A stretch of 34,994 nucleotides of DNA from Patescibacteria group bacterium (GCA_029004215.1 JAQULH010000004.1:1-34994); one strand, 5' to 3'. Positions 1 to 6,523 are shown, counted from the stretch's first letter. Notes: generated by a model from the letters alone, not told the origin. Program-made: numbers and translations.

Positions 1-1
1 T

Positions 2-427
2 ATGGCTAAAAAGATCAAGACACTTATCAAACTGCAAATCCAAGGCGGCAAGGCTAACCCGGCCCCTCCGGTCGGTACAGCTCTTGGCCCCCAAGGTTTG
101 AACATCGCTGAATTTTGCAAGAAGTTCAATGATGCCACCAAGGATCGAATGGGCGAAGTCGTGCCGTGCGTCATCACAGTCTACGAAGACCGCACCTACG
201 AGTTCATCCTCAAGACTCCTCCGGTACCAGAACTTTTGAAGAAAGCCGCCAACATCCAAAAAGGTTCACCCAAGCCATTGACCGACAAGGTCGGCAAGGT
301 GACCAAGAAGCAGGTCCGCGAAATCGCTGAAAAGAAAATGCCCGACCTGAACTGCACCACAGTTGAAGCTGCCATGAGCCAAGTGGAAGGCACTGCCCGA
401 AACATGGGACTCGAAGTCATTGGCTAA
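2..427 (+). CDS. rplK: 50S ribosomal protein L11
   Basis: L11 binds the GTPase-associated region of 23S rRNA and forms the base of the L7/L12 stalk, where translation factors act. The 141-residue length is the family norm. The proline-rich N-terminal signature [13 protein letters not shown] lies at about residues 20-32, and the C-terminal rRNA-binding domain covers about 75-141 ([17 protein letters not shown] near the end). The ATG is at base 2, so the CDS is complete but its promoter lies outside the window. In most bacteria rplA follows directly; here two unrelated genes intervene, and a terminator sits 8 bp after the stop. Identification is secure. Confidence 0.98.
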   Translation: MAKKIKTLIKLQIQGGKANPAPPVGTALGPQGLNIAEFCKKFNDATKDRMGEVVPCVITVYEDRTYEFILKTPPVPELLKKAANIQKGSPKPLTDKVGKVTKKQVREIAEKKMPDLNCTTVEAAMSQVEGTARNMGLEVIG

Positions 428-435
428 AAACAAGC

Positions 436-464
436 AAACCCCGACGCAAGTCGGGGTTTCTGTT
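436..464 (+). terminator. Rho-independent terminator after rplK
   Basis: A perfect 10-bp stem (436-445 with 450-459, core ACCCCGAC/GTCGGGGT) closes on a GCAA tetraloop of GNRA type and is followed by CTGTT. The U-tract is weak. The next gene's extended -10 box begins inside the tail, so termination and initiation overlap. Confidence 0.8.
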
Positions 465-469
465 ATAAT
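461..469 (+). promoter_or_regulatory. Extended -10 promoter of the 478 gene, near-leaderless
   Basis: TGTTATAAT is a perfect extended -10 (TGn plus TATAAT at 464-469). The ATG follows after 8 nt, so transcription should start about 2 nt upstream of it. No convincing -35 is visible because that position falls inside the rplK terminator stem. The block TATAATAGCC just before an ATATG start recurs in front of the gene starting at 10696. Confidence 0.75.
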
Positions 470-477
470 AGCCTCAT

Positions 478-867
478 ATGTCACTTAACAAATCATCACT
501 CATCAAGACCATATATTTTTATTTGGTTTCTTTGATCGCTTTACTCATGGTCGTGTTTTCAACCGCTGACCTGATCAACCTCGGCCTCAAGACCTGGGTC
601 TTCCCCAAGACTAACCAAAATTATTATGGCATGCCCTGCCCTTCACAGATCTATCCAATACCAGTTGAAAAAGGGGTAACCCAAGCAACGGCCACTGTTG
701 ATTATGTTAAGCAGTGCGAGGTAGACCGCAAGAACCAGGAAGACATGGCTATCATCCAAAACCAACGTGATGCCATCCGTGATATCTCGATGATCGTGGT
801 CGGCATTCCCCTTTTTCTGTACCACTGGATAACCATCCGGAAAGACAAAGAGACCGAGAAAGCTTAA
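478..867 (+). CDS. Small two-span membrane protein, unknown function
   Basis: This 129-residue protein is not recognised as a named family; its layout loosely recalls the small DUF5671-type membrane proteins of Patescibacteria (weak inference). Hydrophobic segments lie at about residues 10-32 (IYFYLVSLIALLMVVFSTA) and 103-119 (ISMIVVGIPLFLYHWI). Between them is a soluble loop of about 70 residues with two cysteines, in MPCPS and KQCEVD, that could pair if the loop is extracytoplasmic. The C-terminus is charged and likely cytoplasmic. The start is set by an extended -10 box ending 8 nt upstream, with no room for a Shine-Dalgarno. A terminator follows, so it is monocistronic. Confidence 0.75.
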   Translation: MSLNKSSLIKTIYFYLVSLIALLMVVFSTADLINLGLKTWVFPKTNQNYYGMPCPSQIYPIPVEKGVTQATATVDYVKQCEVDRKNQEDMAIIQNQRDAIRDISMIVVGIPLFLYHWITIRKDKETEKA

Positions 868-886
868 AGCTAATTTACAAAAAAGG

Positions 887-916
887 CAGCTTACACTTGA
901 CAGGTAAGCTGTTTTT
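887..916 (+). terminator. Terminator after the 478 membrane-protein gene
   Basis: An 8-bp stem CAGCTTAC/GTAAGCTG (887-894 with 904-911) is followed by five Ts and preceded by an A-run. The loop contains TTGACA, which appears to double as the -35 box of the next gene. Confidence 0.75.
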
Positions 917-923
917 GTATATC
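897..923 (+). promoter_or_regulatory. Promoter of the 955 gene, inside a terminator
   Basis: TTGACA at 897-902 is followed after 15 bp by TATATC (918-923). The spacing is short of the optimum. The -35 lies in the loop and the spacer in the 3' arm and U-tract of the preceding terminator. The predicted leader carries AGGAGG at 945-950, 4 nt before the ATG. Confidence 0.5.
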
Positions 924-954
924 CTCCATCACCGTCCCTTTCCTAGGAGGCACC

Positions 955-1443
955 ATGCACACGCTCGCTGTCATCAAGCCCAGCATCCTCGTCTTCACGC
1001 ATGATGACGACTACTTCCGCTGGCTGCAGGACCAAAGCCAAAACCAAGAAAGTCGGTTGCCCAGGCTAATACTGCAGGCCAACACGCCGGCTGCCGGCCT
1101 GCTCATGCTCCACACTGATCCGCACATACTGATTGTGGCTGTTGACCAGTGCGAAGACGTGGAGCGCCCGGATTACACCAAGCTCAGCCTGATCCGCTGC
1201 ATCCACTCCGTGACCCGTAGGCGAAGGCCTGTCATCACGGTCGGGCCTTTCGAGCCGCACTCCTTCATGCTGGGCGGCGCCACTCGCGAATCAACCAGGA
1301 GGCTCCTGCCAAGCGTCTTGGCAGAGCTTTACTCCTTGCAATACGCTGTCTGGTCGGCCAGCTTCAACTCCTCTTCATTGGTCGTCCAAAAGACACCGAA
1401 AATGCCAAAAAGAGGCAGGCGACGCAAGACCGCCCTGATCTGA
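955..1443 (+). CDS. Unknown protein, possibly a degenerate receiver-like fold
   Basis: This 162-residue protein has no family I can name. It has no signal peptide or membrane span. The N-terminal 115 residues alternate hydrophobic strands and helices (SILVFTHDDDYFRWLQ, HILIVAVDQ, RPVITVGPF), which resembles a response-regulator receiver fold but without a clear phosphoacceptor set; this is inference only. The C-terminus is strongly basic (PKMPKRGRRRKT, residues ~147-159), suggesting nucleic-acid or membrane-surface contact. Unlike its neighbours it has a full AGGAGG ribosome-binding site 4 nt before the ATG and GC-rich codons (CGC, CTG, GCC), placing it in the Shine-Dalgarno-bearing group. 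It sits alone between two terminators. Confidence 0.7.
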   Translation: MHTLAVIKPSILVFTHDDDYFRWLQDQSQNQESRLPRLILQANTPAAGLLMLHTDPHILIVAVDQCEDVERPDYTKLSLIRCIHSVTRRRRPVITVGPFEPHSFMLGGATRESTRRLLPSVLAELYSLQYAVWSASFNSSSLVVQKTPKMPKRGRRRKTALI

Positions 1444-1446
1444 TAA

Positions 1447-1480
1447 GACCCGACTCGAGACTCTCGACGGGTTATTTTTT
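1447..1480 (+). terminator. Terminator after the 955 gene
   Basis: The stem pairs ACCCG with CGGGT and TCGAG with CTCGA, with a 2-nt bulge on the 5' side. TTA and a run of six Ts follow (1475-1480). Confidence 0.8.
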
Positions 1481-1498
1481 ATATCCAAAGCAAGAACC

Positions 1499-1527
1499 TT
1501 GACGCTTTTGCAAATCCGGCCTAACAT
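1499..1527 (+). promoter_or_regulatory. rplA promoter
   Basis: TTGACG (1499-1504), a 17-bp spacer and TAACAT (1522-1527). The predicted start near 1534 gives a leader of about 112 nt, far longer than for most genes here. TTGACG is also the -35 of the rpsB, infB and bactofilin promoters; TAACAT recurs at the tRNA-Val promoter. Confidence 0.75.
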
Positions 1528-1533
1528 ACGGCC

Positions 1534-1645
1534 ATTATTCACGTGGGAGGTTTGGCTAACGCCGGACCGACCTATCCCCCTTCGCTAAAGCTACGGGGGA
1601 CTTACCACGGGAATGGGCTAAATAAGCCTATTCTCAGCCAAAACT
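1534..1645 (+). promoter_or_regulatory. Structured rplA leader, candidate r-protein autoregulatory RNA
   Basis: The leader can fold as an outer stem CGTGG/CCACG (about 1542 with 1603) enclosing a hairpin TTTGG/CCGGA with loop CTAACG, then a CCCCC/GGGGG hairpin (1576-1599) whose loop holds CGCTAAAGCTA. A separate 9-bp hairpin (GAATGGGCT/AGCCTATTC, loop AAATA) ends about 11 nt before the ATG. No Shine-Dalgarno is visible. Such a leader before an r-protein gene suggests feedback control by L1, as known in other bacteria, but I cannot match it to a named RNA family. The CGCTAAAGCTA hairpin recurs in the rpsB leader. Confidence 0.5.
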
Positions 1646-2338
1646 ATGGCGCAAAGCAAGCGCTACTTGGAGGCCAAGAAACTGGTCGACAAGTCTAAGA
1701 AATACACCCCGGCCGAGGCTATTGAATTAGCCAAGAAGACGGCTACAACCAAGTTCGTGGGCAGCCTGGAAGTCCATGTCCGTTTGGGTATTGATCCTAA
1801 AAAGACTGACCAGACAGTACGTGCCACTTTGGTTTTGCCTAACAGCACCGGCAAGACCAAGAAGGTCGTGGCTTTTGTGAGCGCTGATAAGGAAAAGGAC
1901 GCTAAAGACGCTGGCGCTGATATGGTCGGCGGCGAGGAATTAATTAATGAGATATTGTCGAGCGGCAAAATTGACTTTGAAGTCGCTGTAGCCACTCCTG
2001 ACATGATGCCTAAACTGGCCAAGCTGGCTAAGATCCTCGGTCCCAAAGGCATGATGCCTAACCCCAAGACTGAAACCGTCGGCCCTAACGTCAAAAAAAT
2101 GGTTGAGGAATTGAAGAAAGGCAAAATCGCTTTCAAGAATGACGTGGCAGGCATCATCCACCAGGCCATTGGCAAAACATCCCTCGAAGCCAGCCAGCTC
2201 TTGGAAAACTTCAACGCCTTGATGGAAGCCATCAAAAAGCAGAAACCGGCTTCAGCCAAAGGCACGTTCTTCAAGAACATTACGGTCACCACCACTATGG
2301 GTCCGGGCGTGTCAGTTGATCCATCCTATTTCGCCTAA
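1646..2338 (+). CDS. rplA: 50S ribosomal protein L1
   Basis: L1 binds 23S rRNA at the mobile L1 stalk and helps release deacylated tRNA; in many bacteria it also represses its own mRNA. The 230-residue length is typical. Visible family features are the N-terminal KRYLEAKKLVDKSKKYTPAEAIELAK, the central KLGKILGPKGMMPNPK-type signature (here LAKILGPKGMMPNPK, about residues 128-142), and the C-terminal TTTMGPGVSVDPS. The gene has its own TTGACG promoter and a structured leader of about 112 nt without a Shine-Dalgarno. It is separated from rplK by two unrelated genes, unlike the usual L11-L1 pair. A strong terminator follows. Confidence 0.98.
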   Translation: MAQSKRYLEAKKLVDKSKKYTPAEAIELAKKTATTKFVGSLEVHVRLGIDPKKTDQTVRATLVLPNSTGKTKKVVAFVSADKEKDAKDAGADMVGGEELINEILSSGKIDFEVAVATPDMMPKLAKLAKILGPKGMMPNPKTETVGPNVKKMVEELKKGKIAFKNDVAGIIHQAIGKTSLEASQLLENFNALMEAIKKQKPASAKGTFFKNITVTTTMGPGVSVDPSYFA

Positions 2339-2349
2339 AGTATTTCGCG

Positions 2350-2379
2350 GAGACGTAGCCTTGCTACGTCTCTTTGTTT
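2350..2379 (+). terminator. Terminator after rplA
   Basis: A 10-bp stem GAGACGTAGC/GCTACGTCTC (2350-2359 with 2363-2372), loop CTT, then TTTGTTT. Confidence 0.85.
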
Positions 2380-2425
2380 AAAAAACGGAATATTGACATA
2401 TTCACCTTAATTCTGTTTGACGATG

Positions 2426-2434
2426 TGCTAAACT
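2426..2434 (+). promoter_or_regulatory. Extended -10 promoter of the 2443 gene, near-leaderless
   Basis: TGC followed by TAAACT (2429-2434), with the ATG 8 nt downstream. The same TGC-TAAACT extended -10 is used by rpsB. TTGACA at 2393-2398 is too far away (30 bp) to be its -35. Confidence 0.6.
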
Positions 2435-2442
2435 AAAAATCT

Positions 2443-2688
2443 ATGCGCAGACAATTTGAAAACCCCCAAGACGATAACAAGGGCGACGAACTCCCTCCTC
2501 CGGATGAAGAGGAGGAAGACCGGCTCACTCCAGAACAAATGGAGCAAGCTCAAGCTTATTCGTTCGACAGTAAAACTTTCTACCTGACTGCCACTGGGCA
2601 CATGTTTAACGAGCAAGGCAAAGCAGTGACATCCAGCCGGAGGCGACAAATTTTAACAGAAGGCCAACTCATGAAAAAGGCTGCTTAA
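2443..2688 (+). CDS. Small acidic protein, unknown
   Basis: This 81-residue protein has no recognised domain. The N-terminal third is proline/aspartate/glutamate rich (DELPPPDEEEEDRLTPEQ, residues ~16-33) and probably disordered. The middle (YSFDSKTFYLTATGHMFNEQGKAV) could form a short beta-hairpin, and the end is basic (SSRRRQ). No signal or membrane segment is seen. It is transcribed from an extended -10 box 8 nt before the ATG and ends 1 bp before the start of the P-loop kinase gene, so the two are an operon and probably translationally coupled. That position suggests a link to nucleotide metabolism, but the sequence itself gives no function. Confidence 0.7.
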   Translation: MRRQFENPQDDNKGDELPPPDEEEEDRLTPEQMEQAQAYSFDSKTFYLTATGHMFNEQGKAVTSSRRRQILTEGQLMKKAA

Positions 2689-2689
2689 T

Positions 2690-3241
2690 ATGCCAAAACT
2701 TATCATTGGATTTGTCGGTCAGGCCGGGTCTGGCAAAGGTACGGCTGCCAACCTATTGCACGAAAAATACGGGGCAATTGTTTTTACTTTTAGCAGCATA
2801 CTGACAGATATCTTGAACCGATTATTTTTGCCTTCTTCCCGCGACAACCTGGTCAACATGTCCATTACACTGCGTCAGGGATTTGGACAGAACATCCTGG
2901 CCAAGGCCATGAGCCGGCAAATCGAAAACTCCACGGCTGAGATAGTGGTGGTTGATGGCATCCGGAGGCTTGAGGATATTGAGGATCTAAAACTTAACCC
3001 GGCCTTTCATTTTATCGAGATCGTAGTTGACCCCAAGACAAGGTTTGAACGGCTCAAGAAGCGCAACCAAAAACCAGGTGAAGCAGAAATGACTTGGGAA
3101 GGTTTCTTGGCTGTCGGTCAAATGGAGACCGAACTCACCATAGCCAAAGTGGCTGAGCAAGCTCAAATCAAAATCAACAATGATGGCAACATAAAGGCAT
3201 TAGAAGAAAAGCTGGATGAATTAGTGGCAAAGTTCAAATAG
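2690..3241 (+). CDS. P-loop nucleoside/nucleotide kinase-like ATPase
   Basis: The 183-residue protein opens with a Walker A loop GFVGQAGSGKGT (residues 7-18). A strand ending in VVVDGIRR (about residues 85-92) resembles the substrate region of dephospho-CoA kinase-like and deoxynucleotide kinase-like proteins, and a lid-like segment DPKTRFERLKKRNQKPGE lies at about 110-128. Family knowledge supports small-molecule phosphorylation but not the substrate. Because dUTPase, a ThyX-like protein and thymidylate kinase follow on the same strand, a (d)NMP kinase role is a reasonable inference; dephospho-CoA kinase or an archaeal-type adenylate kinase relative are alternatives. Its stop codon lies inside the first copy of a dispersed repeat. 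Confidence 0.8.
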   Translation: MPKLIIGFVGQAGSGKGTAANLLHEKYGAIVFTFSSILTDILNRLFLPSSRDNLVNMSITLRQGFGQNILAKAMSRQIENSTAEIVVVDGIRRLEDIEDLKLNPAFHFIEIVVDPKTRFERLKKRNQKPGEAEMTWEGFLAVGQMETELTIAKVAEQAQIKINNDGNIKALEEKLDELVAKFK

Positions 3242-3304
3242 CTTCGCGGATTCCTCACCTACGCTAATTAGCTTCGCAGATTCCTCGCCTACGCTCGGAA
3301 TGAC
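3239..3304 (+). repeat. Two tandem imperfect 30-36 bp repeats upstream of dut
   Basis: Copy 1 (about 3239-3268) begins at the TAG stop of the kinase gene. Copy 2 (3269-3304) follows directly. Both read TAGCTTCGC-R-GATTCCTC-R-CCTACGCT. Copy 2 is identical over 36 bp to the reverse complement of 12080-12115. The dut ATG starts 2 nt after copy 2. Confidence 0.9.
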
Positions 3305-3306
3305 TT

Positions 3307-3732
3307 ATGCAAGTTCGCATTACGAAACTTAAAGATGACATTGCTTTGCCGGCTTACCAGACGCCCGGAGCGGCTGGTTTTGATTTAGCTTCAGCCGAAG
3401 ACGTTGTCATCTTGCCTGGCCAATCTTTTTTAGTCCCAACAGGCCTGGTCATCGCAACTCCACCCGGCCATGTCTTGATACTGACCGCACGTTCCAGCTT
3501 GTTCAAAAAGAAAGGCTTGATGCTGGCCAATGGCGTAGGCACGATCGATAGTGATTATTGTGGGCCTAACGACCAACTTTATCTATCTTGTTATAACCCG
3601 GGCCAATCCCCTGTTTCCATAGCCAAAGGCGAACGCCTGGCCCAAGGCATTTTCTTGCCTTTTGTGCGGGCTGAATTCCAAGAAGGCACAGCTGACGCGC
3701 CTGACCGCGGCGGATTTGGTTCAACCGGCTGA
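3307..3732 (+). CDS. dut: dUTP diphosphatase (trimeric dUTPase)
   Basis: Hydrolyses dUTP to dUMP and diphosphate, keeping uracil out of DNA and supplying dUMP for thymidylate synthesis. The 141-residue length and all five trimeric dUTPase motifs are present: I AGFDL (23-27), II ARSSL (61-65), III GTIDSDYCGP (78-87, holding the catalytic aspartate and uracil-binding tyrosine), IV GERLAQGIF (108-116), V DRGGFGSTG (133-141, C-terminal flap). Motif III has YCG where YRG is commonest. It is the second member of the dTMP-supply cluster. A dispersed repeat ends 2 nt before the ATG, so no Shine-Dalgarno is possible. The stop is TGA, arguing for the standard code. Confidence 0.96.
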   Translation: MQVRITKLKDDIALPAYQTPGAAGFDLASAEDVVILPGQSFLVPTGLVIATPPGHVLILTARSSLFKKKGLMLANGVGTIDSDYCGPNDQLYLSCYNPGQSPVSIAKGERLAQGIFLPFVRAEFQEGTADAPDRGGFGSTG

Positions 3733-3734
3733 AT

Positions 3735-4036
3735 CTAACCACCGGTCGTAAGTTTGTATTTGAATCTGGCGAAATTGCCAGTTACAGTAATCGCTTTTAG
3801 CGTATATAAATCATCTGTCGTACGGGCAATGCCTTTTTGCGCACCGCGGGCTGCGATATAACCCGCCTCTTTAGCCATAGTCGCCAAGCTGGAGTTATAA
3901 CTGCACAGACAACATAAAGCAACCAATTTTGCGCCTTTGGGCTGGCTTTGATTTCCGGCGTTAACTCATCCATAATTGCGGCCATTCTACCTTCCCCAAC
4001 CCCTTTGATCAAATCTATTGCCTGCCCATTACCCAT
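3735..4036 (-). pseudogene. Frameshifted unknown ORF, antisense between dut and thyX
   Basis: On the minus strand two overlapping frames look like one interrupted protein. The first runs from an ATG at 4036 (MGNGQAIDLIKGVGEGRM...PEIKASPK). The second continues from about 3930 to a stop at 3735 (GAKLVALCCLCSYNSSL...RFKYKLTTGG). A single-base shift near 3940-3950, in a CCCAAAGG stretch, would join them into about 100 residues. The joined product is not recognised. It is either a decayed gene, a sequencing or assembly error, or chance. The 330-bp gap is large for this contig, which mildly supports a real former gene. Confidence 0.4.
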
Positions 4037-4065
4037 GTGCCAAGGTATAGCCGATTTTAGAGCCT

Positions 4066-5649
4066 ATGCCTACCAATGACGTGCCCAAAAAGGCCAAACT
4101 CATCCAGCCAGCTGACTCGGCTACGCGCCGCATCTACTGGCTTAACCACATCCGCACCAAGCGCGAGGATGGTGAGGCGGTAGAACTCCGTCCCACGCCC
4201 GAACAGCTGGCCGTGGCTGTTGCCAAGTGCTCCAGGAGCTCAACGCCTTTTGACCAGAACGTGGATGACGTGAGTTTGGAGAAAGCTGCCGAATTCCACG
4301 AGAAATGGGTGGTGGGTTATGGCCACGCGTCAGTGGCCGAGCATGCCGTGGCTTCAGTGGCTTTCCAGAATATCCCGCAAACTGTCATCAAAATTCTTGA
4401 AGATACACGCTTGGCCTCTTTTACTGAAGTTTCATCGCGTTATCAGGTCTTTACGCGCCAGCGAGTTGGCTTTCCCAAGAGCCTGGCTCAAAGCGAACTG
4501 GGCGGCAGAGTCAACGAGCTCTTTGATGCCCTATATAGCCTTTACGAGGAGTGTTACGCTTTACTTGATCCAATTTTCCGCGAGCGTCAACCGCAAGGTG
4601 ACATGCCTGACGCGGCTTACAAGGCGACCATCAAGGCCATGGTCTGCGACCGTGTCAGATATTTGTTACCGGCCGCAGCCTTAGCCTCATTGGGCATGAC
4701 TGCCAATGCTCGCGTCTGGGAACATACGATCGTCAAATTACTTTCGTCAGCTGATCCATTGGCACGACAAATAGGTGACGAGATTAAAAGCGTGTTACGC
4801 GGCTTTGCCAGCCTGGATCGTGACCAGGCTTTGCGCTACTTCCCTCTGCCGACGTTGCTCAAATACGCTGATCCCAACGAATATCTGGCAAATTTTGCAC
4901 CAAAACTTTCTGCCTTGTCCCAAGAAATCACAAAAAGTCATGGCCTGACACCGGAAAAAGGCGGAGAGCCCATGGGCGGCGCTACAGCTGACCACCCGGT
5001 TGTCTGCACTTTTGACGATCATTTGGCTGAGCAGCGAATCGCAGCTTCGTTGCTTTCCCGCTACTCCTTGATCCCAATGGAAAGGGCCTTGGAAATCGTC
5101 GGCAAAGATCCTCAACTTCAAGCCAGGCTCATCAAGGCTGCTTTGGAAGACCGCGGCCCGCACGATGCGCCGCCACGCGAATTTGAACATGCTTGGTTCC
5201 AACACGAAATTGTCATGGACTACGGCGCTTGGCGCGATATCCAACGCCATCGCATTTGCACGCAGACTAACCAGCCGCTGGGTACTGACTTGGGCTATGA
5301 CATGCCTGATGAAATCGGCGAGATTGGCAAGGCTAAAGAGTATGGCGAGGTTATGGACATGGCCCGCGCCCTTAACCGAGAGATTCTGGCAGCCGGGATG
5401 GTGGCTGAAGCTCAATACGTCGTGCCCATGGCTTATCGCCGGCGCTTGTTGGTAGGCTGGAACATGCGCGAGCTTTTCCATTTCATTGAACTTCGTTCCG
5501 GCAAAAAAGGCCATCCCTCTTACCGCCGCATCGCACAAGAGATATGGAAGACAGTTAATGAATCGCATCCGACTATCGCTGAGTTTATCCGCGTTGACTT
5601 GAGCACTGACAGCCTCTCAACGCTTGGCGCCAAACCAAAGGGGTTTTAA
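4066..5649 (+). CDS. Double-length ThyX-like (FAD-dependent thymidylate synthase family) protein
   Basis: ThyX makes dTMP from dUMP using FAD, NADPH and methylene-tetrahydrofolate, normally as a tetramer of about 220-residue subunits. This 527-residue protein holds two ThyX-like halves. The first (about 84-230) has GYGHASVAEH and DTRLASFTEVSSRY (113-126), matching the S-x-x-E-x-S-x-R-Y part of the RHRxxSxNExSxRY motif but with DTR for RHR. The second (about 375-500) keeps RHR (394-396) but continues ICTQTNQPLG, losing the Ser/Glu/Ser part, and ends with a ThyX-like MRELFHFIELRSG (467-479). Each half therefore holds a complementary part of the motif. Neighbouring dut and tmk fit thymidylate synthesis, but activity is not proven. 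Confidence 0.85.
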   Translation: MPTNDVPKKAKLIQPADSATRRIYWLNHIRTKREDGEAVELRPTPEQLAVAVAKCSRSSTPFDQNVDDVSLEKAAEFHEKWVVGYGHASVAEHAVASVAFQNIPQTVIKILEDTRLASFTEVSSRYQVFTRQRVGFPKSLAQSELGGRVNELFDALYSLYEECYALLDPIFRERQPQGDMPDAAYKATIKAMVCDRVRYLLPAAALASLGMTANARVWEHTIVKLLSSADPLARQIGDEIKSVLRGFASLDRDQALRYFPLPTLLKYADPNEYLANFAPKLSALSQEITKSHGLTPEKGGEPMGGATADHPVVCTFDDHLAEQRIAASLLSRYSLIPMERALEIVGKDPQLQARLIKAALEDRGPHDAPPREFEHAWFQHEIVMDYGAWRDIQRHRICTQTNQPLGTDLGYDMPDEIGEIGKAKEYGEVMDMARALNREILAAGMVAEAQYVVPMAYRRRLLVGWNMRELFHFIELRSGKKGHPSYRRIAQEIWKTVNESHPTIAEFIRVDLSTDSLSTLGAKPKGF

Positions 5650-5659
5650 AGATAGTTAG

Positions 5660-5689
5660 ACGTCACGCGGGGCACATAGTACGATATGG
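5660..5689 (+). repeat. Degenerate 7-nt periodic repeat before tmk
   Basis: From 5661 the sequence parses into heptamers mostly ending in AC (GTTAGAC, GTCACGC, GGGGCAC, ATAGTAC), matching the register and partly the sequence of the insertion inside tmk. It looks like a decayed copy and overlaps the tmk start region. Confidence 0.5.
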
Positions 5690-6519
5690 CCGATATGATA
5701 AAACGCGAGAAGAACGATGGCTTACACGCCATTATCGAGGGCATTGACGGTTCGGGTAAATCAACTGTTTTAAATGCCTGTCGCGCCTGGGCCGAAGACC
5801 GCGGCGTGACTTTTTTTAATGTGATTGAGTTCTCCGAACGTGAGGGCCGCTTGCCCAATGTGGAAGAGGTTGGCAAGGCAACAGGGCTCATCACGGCCGA
5901 GCCAACTTTTTGTTGGGTGGGTAAAGCCATCCGCGAAGAAATTATTGCCAAACATGAAAACAGTGACACGCGAAATGTGACACGCGAAACGTCAGACGGG
6001 TCACATGTCACGAGTCACGAGTCACGTTATACCGGATGGGAAACAGCCCAGGCTTTTGCTTTGGATAGATTGGTTCAGTTCCGACGGTTGGTCATCCCCT
6101 TTTTACAAAACCACCCTGAACGCATCATCTTTCAGGATCGCGGGCTTGGTTCATCCTTGGCCTATCAACCATTGCAAGACACGAGCCTGACAACAGGGCA
6201 GCTGGTTGAGCTGCCTGGCAATGCACAGACCCTGGCTTTCTCTCCAAGCTTATTAATATTGATCCGGGCAGAAGCCACGGCCACCATGGCGCGCCTGGCC
6301 CAAAGGACTGAAAAGCAGGATAAAGATATCTTCGAAGAACCCAGTTTCCAACAAAGGCTGGCCCAGCGATATTTATCGGACGATGTTTTAGGCCATTTTA
6401 GGCAAGCGGGCACTAAAATCGCGGAAGTTGACGGCAACCAGGGCATAGACCAAGTGGCCTCGGCTGTCAAAAGCTTGCTCTCGCAAAACCTACCCGATTT
6501 TGGTAGGATTAAGGCATAA
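5686..6519 (+). CDS. tmk: Thymidylate kinase-like protein with in-frame repeat insertion
   Basis: Phosphorylates dTMP to dTDP, completing the cluster begun by dut and the ThyX-like gene. The 277 residues carry a P-loop GIDGSGKST (19-27), an ETAQAFALDR segment (about 118-127) of the TMP kinase substrate region, and QDRGLGSS (149-156), the DR-type motif. It is longer than the usual 205-230 residues. Part of the excess is residues ~93-114, encoded by nine consecutive heptamers at 5963-6025; 63 nt keeps the frame. The inserted peptide is rich in S, T, R, H, D and E and probably forms a surface loop. A later ATG at 5695 is an alternative start. The assignment among deoxynucleoside-monophosphate kinases is inferred from the motifs and context. 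Confidence 0.88.
   Translation: MADMIKREKNDGLHAIIEGIDGSGKSTVLNACRAWAEDRGVTFFNVIEFSEREGRLPNVEEVGKATGLITAEPTFCWVGKAIREEIIAKHENSDTRNVTRETSDGSHVTSHESRYTGWETAQAFALDRLVQFRRLVIPFLQNHPERIIFQDRGLGSSLAYQPLQDTSLTTGQLVELPGNAQTLAFSPSLLILIRAEATATMARLAQRTEKQDKDIFEEPSFQQRLAQRYLSDDVLGHFRQAGTKIAEVDGNQGIDQVASAVKSLLSQNLPDFGRIKA
5963..6025 (+). repeat. Nine-unit heptamer repeat inside tmk
   Basis: The stretch parses without gaps into nine 7-nt units: GTGACAC, GCGAAAT, GTGACAC, GCGAAAC, GTCAGAC, GGGTCAC, ATGTCAC, GAGTCAC, GAGTCAC. Left-hand units (GTGAC) are reverse complements of the right-hand ones (GTCAC), so the whole is imperfectly palindromic. It is an open, in-frame part of the kinase CDS. Confidence 0.85.
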
Positions 6520-6523
6520 AAAT

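Noticed and set aside
1663-2295. 210-residue minus-strand ORF opposite rplA
   Set aside because: It is antisense to a certain L1 gene and has low-complexity, unlikely protein composition; an artefact of codon bias.
3239-3304. CRISPR-like direct repeats before dut
   Set aside because: Only two adjacent imperfect copies with no spacer; the third copy is inverted about 8.8 kb away.
4795-5568. 257-residue minus-strand ORF opposite the ThyX-like gene
   Set aside because: Lies entirely inside a recognised gene on the other strand and has no initiation signals or recognisable domain.
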